Assembly (NCBI GenBank): GCA_017505535.1
Contig: JAFVPD010000010.1
Span: 1 to 33,987, forward strand
Source of the DNA: Muribaculaceae bacterium
GTDB taxonomy: Bacteria > Bacteroidota > Bacteroidia > Bacteroidales > Muribaculaceae
Reading direction: 5' to 3'
DNA: 33,987 bases
Part shown: positions 17,229-26,762 of the stretch, in pieces
Position numbering within the stretch: position 1 is the first letter of the stretch
Layout of the letters: every line of letters starts with the position of its first letter
Translations under genes and position numbers: made by a program
The notes under the pieces: generated by a model
Database searches by the model: none
The model's input: the letters and a program-made list of their open reading frames with translations, nothing else
Told to the model about the DNA's origin: nothing

Positions 17229-17240
17229 TAACGCAATTCA

Positions 17241-17705
17241 ATGTCAGTCGTCTATTTGAATATAGGCTCAAATAAGGGCGACCGTCAGGCTCATATCGAG
17301 CAGGCGGTCGCCCTTATTGAACAATTGTGTGGAAGCGTTGCGCGCCGAGCTCCGTTATATGAATCAGAGCCATGGGGCTATGACTCGGTGTTGCCGTTTC
17401 TTAATTTGGGCCTTGCAATAGAATGCTCAATGGAGCCGTTAGACCTATTACACTCGTTGCAGAGTATTGAGCAAGAAGTGTCGCCTACGCCTCATCGTGA
17501 CATGGCGGGGAATTATATCGATCGTGAGATTGATATAGATATTATTGCAATTGATGAAATGGTAATAGACTCTGCCGAGTTGACACTGCCACATTGTAAT
17601 ATGCATTTGCGCGAGTTTGTTCTTGTTCCATTGCAGTTTCTCGCACCCGAGTGGCGACACCCCATTTTGGGATTGACAGCATCTCAGATGCTATCGCAAT
17701 TATAA
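17241..17705 (+). CDS. folK: 2-amino-4-hydroxy-6-hydroxymethyldihydropteridine pyrophosphokinase FolK
   Basis: HPPK moves pyrophosphate from ATP to 6-hydroxymethyl-7,8-dihydropterin in folate synthesis. The 154-residue protein begins with YLNIGSNKGDR (family YLGLGSNLGDR), has LYESEPWGY for pterin binding, FLNLGLAIE, and the Mg-binding DREIDIDII (family RxLDLDIL), ending with HLREFVLVPL. All catalytic segments are present and the length is normal. It follows infB by 12 bases and is likely the last gene of the operon; it meets the AbiE toxin gene convergently 16 bases later, with no clear terminator between. Confidence 0.94.
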   Translation: MSVVYLNIGSNKGDRQAHIEQAVALIEQLCGSVARRAPLYESEPWGYDSVLPFLNLGLAIECSMEPLDLLHSLQSIEQEVSPTPHRDMAGNYIDREIDIDIIAIDEMVIDSAELTLPHCNMHLREFVLVPLQFLAPEWRHPILGLTASQMLSQL

Positions 17706-17721
17706 CGCATATAAACAAATT

Positions 17722-18549
17722 TTACTTCAATCGAAGCATCTCGGCCAGTTGAATAAAATAGTCGTTTGACCAAATGTCCAGTTCTTTAGGGTTGCGAATA
17801 AATGGTAATACATCGGCTTTTACTTGCTTGATATCGGCTGTTGCAAGACGTTCAAAAAGTTTTGATTTAAATGATTCGGGAGTAATATCTTCGTTGTTGA
17901 ATTGTCGGCAACGTTCTGCTAAATGTGCAAAGTTAAGAGAGATATTGTGTCGTACATACCACTCAAAGTCATACCAATCACGTCCTTTTACTCGATTTTT
18001 CCATGCCCGATAGACTAATGCGTGCATTTTACCGGCAAACAAATCGGGTAGAGTAAAGCAGCGAGTCATAAATGAATGTGGTTGAAGAAGTAGTTTTTGC
18101 TCGGTATTAAAGTTTAATGGAGGGCAGGTGTCAACTTCAATCTTTATTTTAATTGATTTTTCTGATTGGAATGTAATGTCATATACATCAGTGTTATCCT
18201 TTAGAAATGCCGACTCCACGTTGCTAAAGTTTTTCTTGTCTTTTTTATTGATTTCCACTTCACGGCCCACCATTGTAAATGCGTCAACTATAGCAGGGAA
18301 ATATTTAGTGAAATCAAAATTTTCGTCTTGAGCAAGTAGCGAGAAATCCAGATCTTCACTGAAGCGTTGTAGCCCGTGAAATATTCTCAGGCAAGTTCCT
18401 CCATAGAACGCAGCAGATTCAAAAAAACCGCCGGCATATAATCCTGCGAGTATTATTTGTTGGTTAACTTCAAATATGGCATTTCGTTTATGTTGCACAG
18501 TTGTCAAGTCATGGCGAGACAACATACTATCAAAAATTCCATTATTCAT
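17722..18549 (-). CDS. abiEii: AbiEii/AbiGii-family nucleotidyltransferase toxin
   Basis: The 275-residue protein is a nucleotidyltransferase-fold toxin of the type IV AbiE toxin-antitoxin family. The signature is FYGGTCLRIFHGLQRFSEDLDFS (split: GGT at 50-52, SEDLDFS at 64-70), with the two Asp/Glu metal ligands of the DNA polymerase-beta-like fold. A conserved MHALVYRAWKNRVKGRDWYDFEWY region follows near 190. Related toxins (AbiEii, MenT) use NTPs to modify tRNA or other targets and cause reversible growth arrest, often protecting against phage. Its ATG overlaps the antitoxin stop codon (ATGA), so translation is coupled. Confidence 0.9.
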   Translation of the reverse strand: MNNGIFDSMLSRHDLTTVQHKRNAIFEVNQQIILAGLYAGGFFESAAFYGGTCLRIFHGLQRFSEDLDFSLLAQDENFDFTKYFPAIVDAFTMVGREVEINKKDKKNFSNVESAFLKDNTDVYDITFQSEKSIKIKIEVDTCPPLNFNTEQKLLLQPHSFMTRCFTLPDLFAGKMHALVYRAWKNRVKGRDWYDFEWYVRHNISLNFAHLAERCRQFNNEDITPESFKSKLFERLATADIKQVKADVLPFIRNPKELDIWSNDYFIQLAEMLRLK

Positions 18550-19172
18550 CGTCTGAGGTATTTAAGTAGAGTTGTTATAGAATCAGCTTTTTTGCCAACC
18601 TTGATATAATCTTCTAATATGGTTGCGTCAAACTTAAAAAATTCGTCCATATCCATACGAATGTCATGTACTAAATAAGTCTCAGCATCTTTCATGAAAC
18701 GGAGATTAACCTTTGGTGAATTAGCAATCAAATCACACAATGCCTTTTCCGGTGATGCGATTAAAAATGCATAGTCGCCCATATGTACACTTCTAATGCC
18801 AACCGAAAACGCTTTTTTTGAAATCAGCTTATAATCATAAAATCCAAGTGGTGTATCAAAACTACGCGAATGTTTTACTGTCATTGATTGGTGACTATAG
18901 GTGGCCTCCGGGATAAGTCCATAGTAGCGAAGAGCCGAAGCCATTGACAAGTAGGAAGGAGCATAGAGATGATTTGCAATCAATTCACTCGAAAGAGATT
19001 TGCCTGAATATTTGGGATTGACCACATAAAGGCCCCTTTTTAACCTTATGAGATATCCATTCTTTTCCAGCCAAACAACTTTCTTGCCTGCCGACTTTAG
19101 TTCGGGATACAAAGATTCGATGATTGAAGTTGTTATTGGAACTATTCCTATTTCACTTAATTGTCTGTCCAT
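18546..19172 (-). CDS. abiEi: AbiEi-family antitoxin and transcriptional autoregulator
   Basis: A 208-residue AbiEi-type antitoxin. The N-terminal ~70 residues read as a winged helix-turn-helix (LKSAGKKVVWLEKNGYLIRLKRGLYVV, in parts), followed by the family core: LSSELIANHLYAPSYLSMASALRYYGL and the SPEKALCDLI motif (near 140). In characterised AbiE systems the antitoxin does not bind the toxin directly but counters it and represses the operon by binding inverted repeats. A 37-bp near-perfect dyad lies just upstream of this gene. The toxin gene follows with a 4-base overlap. Its presence among housekeeping genes suggests acquisition by transfer. Confidence 0.88.
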   Translation of the reverse strand: MDRQLSEIGIVPITTSIIESLYPELKSAGKKVVWLEKNGYLIRLKRGLYVVNPKYSGKSLSSELIANHLYAPSYLSMASALRYYGLIPEATYSHQSMTVKHSRSFDTPLGFYDYKLISKKAFSVGIRSVHMGDYAFLIASPEKALCDLIANSPKVNLRFMKDAETYLVHDIRMDMDEFFKFDATILEDYIKVGKKADSITTLLKYLRR

Positions 19173-19176
19173 TGTG

Positions 19177-19230
19177 CAAAAATAGTAAAAAAATGAACAA
19201 TAAAAGAATTTATAGTTCTTTTTCTGTTCA
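19177..19230 (-). promoter_or_regulatory. AbiE operon promoter and operator-like inverted repeat
   Basis: On the minus strand TATTTTTG (19184-19177) is a perfect -7 box only 4 bases before the antitoxin ATG, implying a near-leaderless mRNA. Immediately upstream lies a 37-bp dyad: arms 19194-19208 and 19216-19230 match at 13 of 15 positions (TGAACA...AAAAGAA and TTCTTTT...TGTTCA). This overlaps the -33 region and fits AbiEi autorepression. Confidence 0.65.
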
Positions 19231-19273
19231 GAATTTTGCTAAATACAATCGATGCTCCAATTATAACGCAAAG

Positions 19274-19309
19274 CAACCCCCACGACTGACATTTCAATCG
19301 CGGGGGTTG
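19274..19309 (-). terminator. Terminator hairpin after slyD
   Basis: Stem CAACCCCC/GGGGGTTG (19274-19281 with 19302-19309), extended inside by CGA/TCG. It lies 21 bases past the slyD stop and toward the AbiE promoter. The T tract is poor. Confidence 0.75.
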
Positions 19310-19330
19310 TTATGTATCTTAGAGGTGAAA

Positions 19331-19930
19331 TTAATGGCAGTCGCCACAACCGCAATGGTCGTGATGGCCTCCGTCGCAATCGCAACCGCAGTCATCGCCA
19401 CAACCATCACCACAATCACCGTGGCAACCGCAACCACAGCTATGCATTGGAGCGAGGTCTTCGGGAGTAGCATCACGCACAACAAGAATCTTACCTGCAA
19501 AGCGCACGTCTTTACCTGCCAATGGGTGATTGAAGTCCATTGTAACGTGAGTGAGGCTCACTGCTGTAACCAAGCCGTTGATGCGATATCCATCAGCGGT
19601 CATCATGGGAACGATTGCTCCGGGTTTGATTTTTTTGTCGTCAAACTTGCCGTCAACAACAAAAATGTCACGATCAAGTTCGGCTACTTGGTCGGGATCG
19701 TGGGGTCCAAAAGCATCGTCACATTTTACGATGATGTCAAAAGTCCCTCCCACTTCAAGACCTTCAACAGCACGTTCAAGGGGCTCGATCATTCCTTCGG
19801 TAACGCCATATACAAATTTTTCGGGGTCTTCAATGTCGGTTTGGTGTACCAATTTTTGTGAACCATCGGCTGCTACTTCATAGAGATCATAGCCGAGTTC
19901 AACATATTTACCATTTTGAATTTTTTCCAT
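19331..19930 (-). CDS. slyD: FKBP-type peptidyl-prolyl isomerase SlyD with Cys/His-rich tail
   Basis: SlyD is a cytoplasmic prolyl isomerase and chaperone that also stores nickel for hydrogenase maturation in other bacteria. The 199-residue protein has the split FKBP domain (1-~70 and ~130-155) with YGVTEGMIEPLERAVEGLEVG, an insert-in-flap chaperone domain (~75-125), and the typical N.PLAGKDVRF ending. The last ~37 residues are extraordinarily rich in Cys, His, Gly and Asp (HSCGCGCHGDCGDGCGDDC and more), a metal-binding tail. It follows mutS by 40 bases on the same strand and may be transcribed with it. Confidence 0.95.
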   Translation of the reverse strand: MEKIQNGKYVELGYDLYEVAADGSQKLVHQTDIEDPEKFVYGVTEGMIEPLERAVEGLEVGGTFDIIVKCDDAFGPHDPDQVAELDRDIFVVDGKFDDKKIKPGAIVPMMTADGYRINGLVTAVSLTHVTMDFNHPLAGKDVRFAGKILVVRDATPEDLAPMHSCGCGCHGDCGDGCGDDCGCDCDGGHHDHCGCGDCH

Positions 19931-19970
19931 CGTGTAAAAAAGTTTTTTATTGTGTTATAATTTATTCTGA

Positions 19971-22589
19971 TTAATCTTTTCCGGTAATAATTTTTCTGAT
20001 GTCGTGTAGCTTGTTCAGCGCAGCCATAGGAGTGAGATTATTGATGTCAAGATCGCGTATCTCATCTCTAACGGCACTGAGCACCGGGTCGTCAAGTTGG
20101 AAGAATGATAATTGCATGCCTTGTCGTTGTTCGCCCACGTTCCCTAGGTCTTTAGTTACTACTGCGTCACGGCGGTTGTTGGCTTCAAGTTGTTGTAGGA
20201 CTTCATCGGCTCGTTGCACGATTGACGGGGGCATGCCGGCAAGCTTGGCTACATGAATACCAAAACTATGTTCGCTGCCACCTCGAGCGAGTTTGCGCAA
20301 AAACACTACTTTTCCGTTGATTTCTTTTACCGACACATTGTAGTTGACAACTCTTGAGAATGTTTTTTCCATTTCATTGAGTTCGTGATAGTGTGTGGCA
20401 AAAAGGGTTTTAGGGTGGGCTTTGCCCCATTCGTGAATATGCTCGACGATGGCCCACGCAATAGAGATGCCATCATAGGTCGAAGTGCCGCGCCCCAATT
20501 CGTCAAACAAAATGAGACTTCTTTCGCTCATATTGTTCAATATGGAGGCTGCTTCATTCATTTCAACCATAAACGTTGATTCGCCAAGTGAAATGTTATC
20601 ACTTGCTCCCACGCGGGTGAAGATTTTATCCACAATGCCAATGCGTGCGCTGTCGGCCGCCACATAGCAACCAATTTGAGCCATCAGCACGTTGAGGGCT
20701 GTTTGTCGCAACAATGCCGATTTACCCGACATGTTTGGCCCGGTTATCATCATAATTTGCGTGCCATTATTGCATAGCGACACCGAGTTTGAAATATATG
20801 GTTCGCCCGGAGGAAGTTCTTTCTCGATTACGGGGTGACGTCCTTCTACGATTTCTATGGCAAGGGAGTCGTCAACAACAGGTCGGTTGTAATGATTTTC
20901 CATTGCAACGCGAGTAAATGCTGTGAGGCAGTCGAGACGAGCAATGAGAGTGGCGTCGAGTTGTATCGCAGGGATATATTCGGCAAGACGACTCACTAAG
21001 TCATTGTATAACCGTGTTTCTATGATGAGGATTTTTTCTTGTGCTCCAAGGATTTTTTCTTCATATTCCTTGAGCTCTTGAGTGATGTAGCGTTCGGCAT
21101 TGACGAGTGTCTGTTTGCGTATCCATTCACTCGGCACTTTGTCTTTGTGGGTGTTTGTTACTTCAATGTAATAACCAAACACGTTGTTATAACCTATTTT
21201 GAGGCTTGGAATGCCGGTTGCTTCAATTTCGCGAGCTTGAATTTTGAGCAGATAGTCTTTGCCTTTGTATGCGATTTCTCGGAGCTCATCAAGTTCAGAA
21301 TCAACACCGGGGCGTATTACGGTGCCACGATTGGTTGCCGTTGGAGCATCATCGACAATCTCACGAGCAATGCGATCTCTCATCAGTGTGCATGGATTTA
21401 ATTGCTCGCCGATGGCGCGTAGTGCATCAAGATCGGCATGCTCACATAAGGCTTTTATTGGCTCGATGGCTGTTAATGCATTGCGCATTTGCACCACTTC
21501 GCGTGGGGTGATGCGACCTACTGCCACTTTGGAGATGAGACGCTCAAGGTCGCCAACCTGCTCAAGTGCTGTTTTTATTGCATCTCGTTCATCGGGGTGA
21601 CGGAAGAAATATTCAACTACGTCAAGACGGTCATTTATTGCTTTGACGTCTTTGAGTGGGAACAATATCCATCTACGCAACATGCGAGCTCCCATGGGGC
21701 TTATTGTGCGGTCGATGACACTGAGCAAACTTTTGCCTTCGTCGCCGAGGCTTTCAATCAGTTCAAGATTGCGCACAGTGAATTTGTCAAGACGCACGTA
21801 TCGGTCTTCTTCGATGCGCGAAAGCTGAGTGATGTGGCCGATTTGAGTGTGTTGAGTGATGTCGAGATAGTGCAAAATTGCTCCCGACGCAATGATTGCA
21901 GCCGTCATGCGATGAATGCCAAAGCCTTTGAGGTTGCGAGTCTCAAATTGTTTGAGCAAGCGGTCCATTGCGGCCTCCTCGGTGAAAATCCAGTCATCAA
22001 GCTCAAAAGTGAGATAGCGAGCCGAGAAATTTTCATCGACCTTTGAGCGATTGCCACGTTCAACGAGCAACTCTTTTGGCGCAAAGTTGCCTAATAGTTT
22101 GTCGATATAATCTATTGTCCCTTCAGCTGTGAGAAACTCTCCGGTGCTGATGTCAAGAAATGCCACTCCACACGTTTGACGGGTGAAATGCACTGCTGCC
22201 AAAAAGTTGTTCTCGCGGTGGTCGAGTATATTGTCGTTGATTGAAACTCCCGGGGTTACAAGCTCGGTAATGCCACGTTTCACAAGCTTTTTTGTGAGCT
22301 TGGGGTCCTCGAGTTGTTCGCAAATAGCCACACGTTTGCCGGCTCTGACAAGCTTGGGCAAATAGGTGTCAAGGGCATGATGAGGAAATCCGGCAAGTTC
22401 CACATGTTGAGCCTGGCCATTGGCACGGCGAGTGAGCGTTATGCCTAATATTTCAGAGGCTGAGATGGCGTCGTCGGAAAATGTTTCATAGAAGTCTCCA
22501 ACACGAAACAACAATACAGCATCGGGATGTTTTTGTTTCATCTCGAAGTATTGTTTCATTAACGGAGTTTCAACAACGGTCTTTGCCAT
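19971..22589 (-). CDS. mutS: DNA mismatch repair protein MutS
   Basis: MutS detects mismatches and recruits MutL. The 872-residue protein has the mismatch-reading motif GDFYETF with the Phe-x-Glu pair (F33, E35), the connector and lever domains, a clamp region, and a C-terminal ABC-type ATPase with Walker [10 protein letters not shown] (near residue 617), the signature-loop region STFMVEM, and Walker [16 protein letters not shown], then the ATHYHEL histidine switch. Length is normal for the MutS1 group. It is followed by slyD on the same strand. Confidence 0.98.
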   Translation of the reverse strand: MAKTVVETPLMKQYFEMKQKHPDAVLLFRVGDFYETFSDDAISASEILGITLTRRANGQAQHVELAGFPHHALDTYLPKLVRAGKRVAICEQLEDPKLTKKLVKRGITELVTPGVSINDNILDHRENNFLAAVHFTRQTCGVAFLDISTGEFLTAEGTIDYIDKLLGNFAPKELLVERGNRSKVDENFSARYLTFELDDWIFTEEAAMDRLLKQFETRNLKGFGIHRMTAAIIASGAILHYLDITQHTQIGHITQLSRIEEDRYVRLDKFTVRNLELIESLGDEGKSLLSVIDRTISPMGARMLRRWILFPLKDVKAINDRLDVVEYFFRHPDERDAIKTALEQVGDLERLISKVAVGRITPREVVQMRNALTAIEPIKALCEHADLDALRAIGEQLNPCTLMRDRIAREIVDDAPTATNRGTVIRPGVDSELDELREIAYKGKDYLLKIQAREIEATGIPSLKIGYNNVFGYYIEVTNTHKDKVPSEWIRKQTLVNAERYITQELKEYEEKILGAQEKILIIETRLYNDLVSRLAEYIPAIQLDATLIARLDCLTAFTRVAMENHYNRPVVDDSLAIEIVEGRHPVIEKELPPGEPYISNSVSLCNNGTQIMMITGPNMSGKSALLRQTALNVLMAQIGCYVAADSARIGIVDKIFTRVGASDNISLGESTFMVEMNEAASILNNMSERSLILFDELGRGTSTYDGISIAWAIVEHIHEWGKAHPKTLFATHYHELNEMEKTFSRVVNYNVSVKEINGKVVFLRKLARGGSEHSFGIHVAKLAGMPPSIVQRADEVLQQLEANNRRDAVVTKDLGNVGEQRQGMQLSFFQLDDPVLSAVRDEIRDLDINNLTPMAALNKLHDIRKIITGKD

Positions 22590-22771
22590 TTTCTTCTATG
22601 TTTTTAATATTGGGGTGATAAATTGTTGTAACATTTTTTGTAACGACAACTAAAACGTAAAGTTAAGAATTCCATACCGATTCTCAAAATCAAGTGTCGC
22701 TTTTTGACTATTTTTACACAAATCTTCGGTTTATTGCGCTTTGATATAGTGCGAAGGAGAAATTTTTTCAA

Positions 22772-23218
22772 TTATAGGGCGACGTGAATCCATAGTCCAT
22801 TTTGTTCCCAGATGAGTTCGGAGTGTGGTAGTTTTTCAAGTATAAGATATAGTCGCATGTTGTTGCTGAGTTTTCGGGTTGTTATATCGGCCGCTCTTCC
22901 TTGAAGGTGAAAGGATTTAGGAGCGCCACCAACGGCTTTGTTTAGTCGGGGACAACGGTAGCCGCTATTGACATATATAGGAATGCCTATTTGTTCACGT
23001 GCCGGGTCAAGAACAACGGTCACAAGCCGTTGCAGGTTGGTGATGTGATGGGGCTGCGGGGTATTGTCGATGTTCAACCGCCGGGCCGTGTTGCTGTGTG
23101 TCAATTCTTGAATGGAGAAGTGCTTTAGTGGGACTGCATGAAGGGACGAAAGAGCAAAGATGGCTACGGCATATTGGGCTAAAATAATAGTCAGGAGAGC
23201 GATGAGGCGTTTTGTCAT
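22772..23218 (-). CDS. Exported M15-family peptidase (D-Ala-D-Ala carboxypeptidase-like)
   Basis: A 148-residue protein with an N-terminal signal or anchor segment (residues 4-25, after MTKRL) and an M15A-type zinc peptidase domain: VNSGYRCPRLNKAVGG, then SFHLQGRAADIT (zinc ligands His and Asp of the HxxGxAxD motif), and a C-terminal WIHVAL (third ligand His). Proteins like this cut cell-wall peptides and are also common as phage endolysins in Bacteroidetes. The chosen start at 23218 gives a compact signal peptide; the frame extends to 23245. It is a single gene between the yebC terminator and mutS. The 22590-22771 stretch downstream holds the likely mutS promoter (TAACTTTA on the minus strand at 22665-22658) and no gene. 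Confidence 0.85.
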   Translation of the reverse strand: MTKRLIALLTIILAQYAVAIFALSSLHAVPLKHFSIQELTHSNTARRLNIDNTPQPHHITNLQRLVTVVLDPAREQIGIPIYVNSGYRCPRLNKAVGGAPKSFHLQGRAADITTRKLSNNMRLYLILEKLPHSELIWEQNGLWIHVAL

Positions 23219-23242
23219 GGAAAGAGAGGCTTTTTTGAGCGA

Positions 23243-23250
23243 CAAAATTA
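23243..23250 (-). promoter_or_regulatory. -7 element for the M15 peptidase gene
   Basis: The minus strand reads TAATTTTG, a perfect TAnnTTTG box, 25 bases before the ATG at 23218. The -33 element is poorly placed (ATTG with a 24-base spacer). Confidence 0.45.
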
Positions 23251-23293
23251 CCTCCGCGATTTAGGCATAAAGCGCAATCCCGTCATTGGGAGC

Positions 23294-23336
23294 AAAAAAA
23301 TAGAGACCGAGTTACTGATGTGTAGCCCGGTCTCTA
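23294..23336 (-). terminator. Intrinsic terminator of the pheT-yebC unit
   Basis: A 9-bp perfect stem (23301-23309 with 23328-23336, TAGAGACCG/CGGTCTCTA) is followed on the minus strand by seven T (23300-23294). It begins 24 bases after the yebC stop. Confidence 0.9.
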
Positions 23337-23359
23337 TTATGGTAAAAACGTAGGAGGGA

Positions 23360-24094
23360 TTATTCTTCGTCGCCTTCTTCGTCTTCTTTCATGTTGTGGT
23401 AAACGTTTTGAACGTCTTCGTCGTCTTCAAATTTTTCGAGCAATTTCTCGATTTGAGCACGTTGTTCGGGGGTAACCTCTTTGAGGTCGTTTGGAATGCG
23501 TTCAAATTCAGCGCCATTGATTTCAAAGCCATTGTCTTCAAGATATTTTTGAATGTTGGCAAATTCTTCAAATGCACCATAGAGCACGATTTCTTCTTCG
23601 TCGGCAACAACTTCATCTACACCATAGTCGATAAGTTCCAATTCAAGGTCTTCGATCGATACACCATCTTTTGGCTTGATTTTGAACACGCTTTTGTGTT
23701 CAAATAGGAAAGTGAGAGAACCTGAAGTGCCGAGAGAGCCTCCGTGTTTATTGAAGTAAGAGCGAACGTTGGCCACCGTGCGAGTATTGTTGTCGGTAGC
23801 TGTTTCTACTACGATTGCAATACCGAAAGGACCATATCCTTCATATACGATTTCTTTGTAGTCGCCGGCGTCTTTGTCGGTGGCTTTTTTGATGGCGCGT
23901 TCCACTGTGTCTTTAGGCATATTTGCTGCCTTGGCATTTTGCATGAGTACGCGCAAGCGGGGGTTCATAACAGGGTCGGCACCACCGGCTTTAACGGCGA
24001 TAGTGATTTCCTTACCGATTTTGGTAAATGTGCGAGACATGTTACCCCAGCGTTTGAGTTTTCTTGCTTTGCGATATTCAAAAGCTCTTCCCAT
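23360..24094 (-). CDS. yebC: YebC/PmpR/TACO1-family translation or transcription regulator
   Basis: The 244-residue protein matches the YebC family from its first residues (MGRAFEYRKARKLKRW, then FTKIGKEITIAVKAGG), through NMPKDTVERAIKKA and YEGYGPFGIAIVVE.TATDNN to the acidic C-terminal ending. YebC proteins are cytoplasmic; recent work links several to translation of proline-rich stretches, older work to DNA-binding regulation. The C-terminal run of Asp/Glu is common in Bacteroidetes members. It follows pheT by 40 bases and ends at a strong terminator. Confidence 0.95.
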   Translation of the reverse strand: MGRAFEYRKARKLKRWGNMSRTFTKIGKEITIAVKAGGADPVMNPRLRVLMQNAKAANMPKDTVERAIKKATDKDAGDYKEIVYEGYGPFGIAIVVETATDNNTRTVANVRSYFNKHGGSLGTSGSLTFLFEHKSVFKIKPKDGVSIEDLELELIDYGVDEVVADEEEIVLYGAFEEFANIQKYLEDNGFEINGAEFERIPNDLKEVTPEQRAQIEKLLEKFEDDEDVQNVYHNMKEDEEGDEE

Positions 24095-24134
24095 TGTGGA
24101 TTTGTTTTATAGTTATATTATTGTTTTTTGTTTA

Positions 24135-26600
24135 TTAACGTAGTGATGCACCAAGACGTTTTTCGAGGTTGGTGATGATTTTTGACATCACGGCTTCAAT
24201 TTGTTTGTCTTGGAGTGTTTTTTCGTCATCTTGAATAGTGATTGCGATTGCATAAGACTTTTTGCCCTCGGGAAGGTTTTTGCCTTCATACACGTCAAAC
24301 AATGTAACGTCTTTAAGTAGTCGGCGTTCGCTTTCACGCACCACGGCTTCGATCTGTTCCATTGTAACGTTGTTGTCGATGAGCAATGCGAGGTCGCGTT
24401 TCACTGGCAATGTTTTGGGAAGTGGCGCGAAGGTCACTTTCTTTTTCAATGCCAATTTCACGAGCTGAGCCCAGTCAAGCTCGGCAAAGAAAATGTCTTG
24501 ACGTATGTCAAACTTCTTCAAGAGCGATTTTGCCACAATACCCATTTCGCCGAGGTCTTTACCTGAGCGAGTCGCAATTTTCAACGAAGCGGCAAATATA
24601 GCGTTGTCGCCCGATGTGAATTGTATTTCGCGAGTAGAAATGCCAAGTCGTACAATGATATTGGAAACAATTGCTTTGAGATCGTAGCACGATGCTTCTT
24701 CTTGAGTTTTGCCCCAATTGCCTTGACGGGTAGCGCCGGTGAGCCATAATGCGAGTCGGCTATATTCGCTATATGGGGCAAGTGGCGTTTCTTTGGTGGA
24801 TTGAGCTTCGGGGTTGAAGAAGTAAACGTTGCCAAACTCATACATCATCAAGTCGCTTGATTTGCGATTGATGTTGTGGGCAGCCGATTCCAATCCTCCA
24901 AAGAGTAGTGTTTGTCTCATCACGTTGAGGTCGTTGCTCAGTGGATTGAGCAATTTCACGCAGTGCTCGGCGGGATATGACGCGAGGTCTTGATAGTAGG
25001 CTTCGGCAGTGAGTGAGTTGTTGAGGATTTCGTTAAATCCTGTTGCTGTGAGTTGTTGGCTGATGAGCTCTCGCAAATCATTGGCATAGTCGGTGATTCC
25101 TTTAACCGACAAGCTTGAGTGCAATGTCTTTGAGATTTCAATATTGTTGAAGCCATAGATGCGCAACACGTCTTCGATTACATCGCAAGGACGTTGAACG
25201 TCAACGCGATATGTCGGGACAAGAAGATCGATTTCGCCTTCGCGACGTGCGGCGATATTAATTTCGAGCGAGTCAAGAATTGAATCGACTGGGTCGGTTG
25301 GGATTTCTTTGCCAATTAATGAGTTGAGTTTGGCATAGTTGAGTGTTACGGGGAATGGCTTGATTTCTTCAGGGTAAATATCGATAATTTCTCCACACAC
25401 TTCACCTCCGGCACATTCAAGCACCATGAGAGCGGCCAATTTGAGCGCATAAAGAGTACCATTAGGATCAACTCCACGCTCATAACGGAATGATGAGTCG
25501 GTGTTGATTCCATGACGACGAGCCGTTTTGCGCACGCTTGTGGGGTTGAAATAGGCACTTTCAAGGAAAATTGAAGTGGTTGTTTCTGTGACTCCCGAAT
25601 CAAGACCGCCAAACACTCCGGCAATACACATTGGAGTTGATGCGTTGCAAATCATGAGATCGGCCTCATCAAGTTTGCGTTCAACGCCATCAAGAGTGAC
25701 AAAAGGAGTGCCTTGAGGGCAATTGCGCACAACAACCTTTTCGCCTTCTATTTTGTCAATGTCAAAACAGTGCAACGGTTGTCCCATTGCGTGTAGAATA
25801 TAGTTGGTGATGTCAACGATATTGTTGATGGGGCGTTGGCCTATCGCAGAGAGTCGGTCTTTGAGCCATTGAGGACTTTCGGCAACTTTAATGTTGCGTA
25901 TTGTAACCCCGGAGTATCGAGGACATGCTACGGAGTTTTCTACCTCTACGGCAATTGCTCCGTCGGCTTGATGTACTTTGAACGAGTCAACATCGGGACG
26001 TGTGAGTGTGGCATTCTTGCCATTTTGTTTGAGCCATGCGCTGAGGTCGCGAGCAACGCCATAGTGTGAAGCTGCGTCAATGCGGTTGGGTGTTAAGTCG
26101 ACTTCAAGCACATAGTCGCTCGACAGATTGTAATATTGTGCAGCAGGAGTGCCGGGCGCAACTTCTTCGTTGAGCACAATGATTCCATCATGAGAATGAC
26201 CGATTCCAATTTCGTCCTCGGCACAAATCATTCCGAGCGATTCAACGCCACGTATTTTTGAACGTTTGATTTGGAATTGATTGTCTCCGTCGTAAAGTGT
26301 TGTGCCCACGGTTGCAACAACTACGGTTTGTCCGGCTGCAACATTAGGTGCTCCACACACGATTTGGGTGGGTTCACCATTGCCCAAATCAACGGTTGTG
26401 ATGTGTAGGTGGTCGCTATTGGGGTGCTCTTCGCAAGTGAGAACCTTGCCAATCACGACACCGCGCAACCCACCGCGTATTGATTCAACTTCTTCAATGC
26501 CACCGGTCTCAAGGCCTATTGAGGTGAGTGCGGCAGCAAGCTCTTCAGGGGTTAATTCAAAATTGAGATACTGTTTTAACCAGTTATATGAAATATTCAT
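24135..26600 (-). CDS. pheT: Phenylalanyl-tRNA synthetase beta subunit
   Basis: PheT pairs with PheS to charge tRNA-Phe and carries the editing site. The 821-residue protein starts MNISYNWLKQYL, typical of the family, then an EMAP/tRNA-binding domain (about 40-150), the B3/B4 editing domain (near 210-400, with ANPxxS-like and HGINTDSSFRYERGVDP segments), the B5 domain (about 405-480), the catalytic-like core, and a C-terminal anticodon-binding FDX-ACB domain (VKRDLALLIDNNVT and YAIAITIQDDEKTL). The frame runs back to 26639, but 26600 fits the family. pheS is not in the window. Confidence 0.97.
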   Translation of the reverse strand: MNISYNWLKQYLNFELTPEELAAALTSIGLETGGIEEVESIRGGLRGVVIGKVLTCEEHPNSDHLHITTVDLGNGEPTQIVCGAPNVAAGQTVVVATVGTTLYDGDNQFQIKRSKIRGVESLGMICAEDEIGIGHSHDGIIVLNEEVAPGTPAAQYYNLSSDYVLEVDLTPNRIDAASHYGVARDLSAWLKQNGKNATLTRPDVDSFKVHQADGAIAVEVENSVACPRYSGVTIRNIKVAESPQWLKDRLSAIGQRPINNIVDITNYILHAMGQPLHCFDIDKIEGEKVVVRNCPQGTPFVTLDGVERKLDEADLMICNASTPMCIAGVFGGLDSGVTETTTSIFLESAYFNPTSVRKTARRHGINTDSSFRYERGVDPNGTLYALKLAALMVLECAGGEVCGEIIDIYPEEIKPFPVTLNYAKLNSLIGKEIPTDPVDSILDSLEINIAARREGEIDLLVPTYRVDVQRPCDVIEDVLRIYGFNNIEISKTLHSSLSVKGITDYANDLRELISQQLTATGFNEILNNSLTAEAYYQDLASYPAEHCVKLLNPLSNDLNVMRQTLLFGGLESAAHNINRKSSDLMMYEFGNVYFFNPEAQSTKETPLAPYSEYSRLALWLTGATRQGNWGKTQEEASCYDLKAIVSNIIVRLGISTREIQFTSGDNAIFAASLKIATRSGKDLGEMGIVAKSLLKKFDIRQDIFFAELDWAQLVKLALKKKVTFAPLPKTLPVKRDLALLIDNNVTMEQIEAVVRESERRLLKDVTLFDVYEGKNLPEGKKSYAIAITIQDDEKTLQDKQIEAVMSKIITNLEKRLGASLR

Positions 26601-26649
26601 AGAAAAACGTTTTTCAAAAAAATGGGCAACACGCCACATTTTATTCGTG

Positions 26650-26657
26650 CAAATTTA
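26650..26657 (-). promoter_or_regulatory. -7 element of the pheT promoter
   Basis: TAAATTTG on the minus strand is a perfect -7 box, 49 bases before the pheT ATG. No good -33 element is found at the normal distance. The stretch 26660-26760 shows no gene. Confidence 0.5.
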
Positions 26658-26762
26658 CAAAGAAAATTTCATATAACCACGAGGATAGCAACATAACCAA
26701 TCCCAAAACGCTCAAAAAACACACCTTGACGTTATGTGCGAGTCAAGTTTACTGCCGATTTT

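Noticed and set aside
19124..19861. 245-codon plus-strand frame opposite slyD and the abiEi start
   Set aside because: It lies antisense to slyD, reads Ala/Thr/Val-repeats produced by the Cys/His/Gly/Asp tail on the other strand, and has no promoter; a shadow of slyD.
21489..22046. 185-codon plus-strand frame in mutS
   Set aside because: Antisense to MutS domains with normal codon pattern on the coding strand; no independent evidence.
22624..22650. GTTGT...ACAAC partial dyad upstream of mutS
   Set aside because: Only five paired bases at each end with mismatches; can arise by chance in AT-rich DNA.
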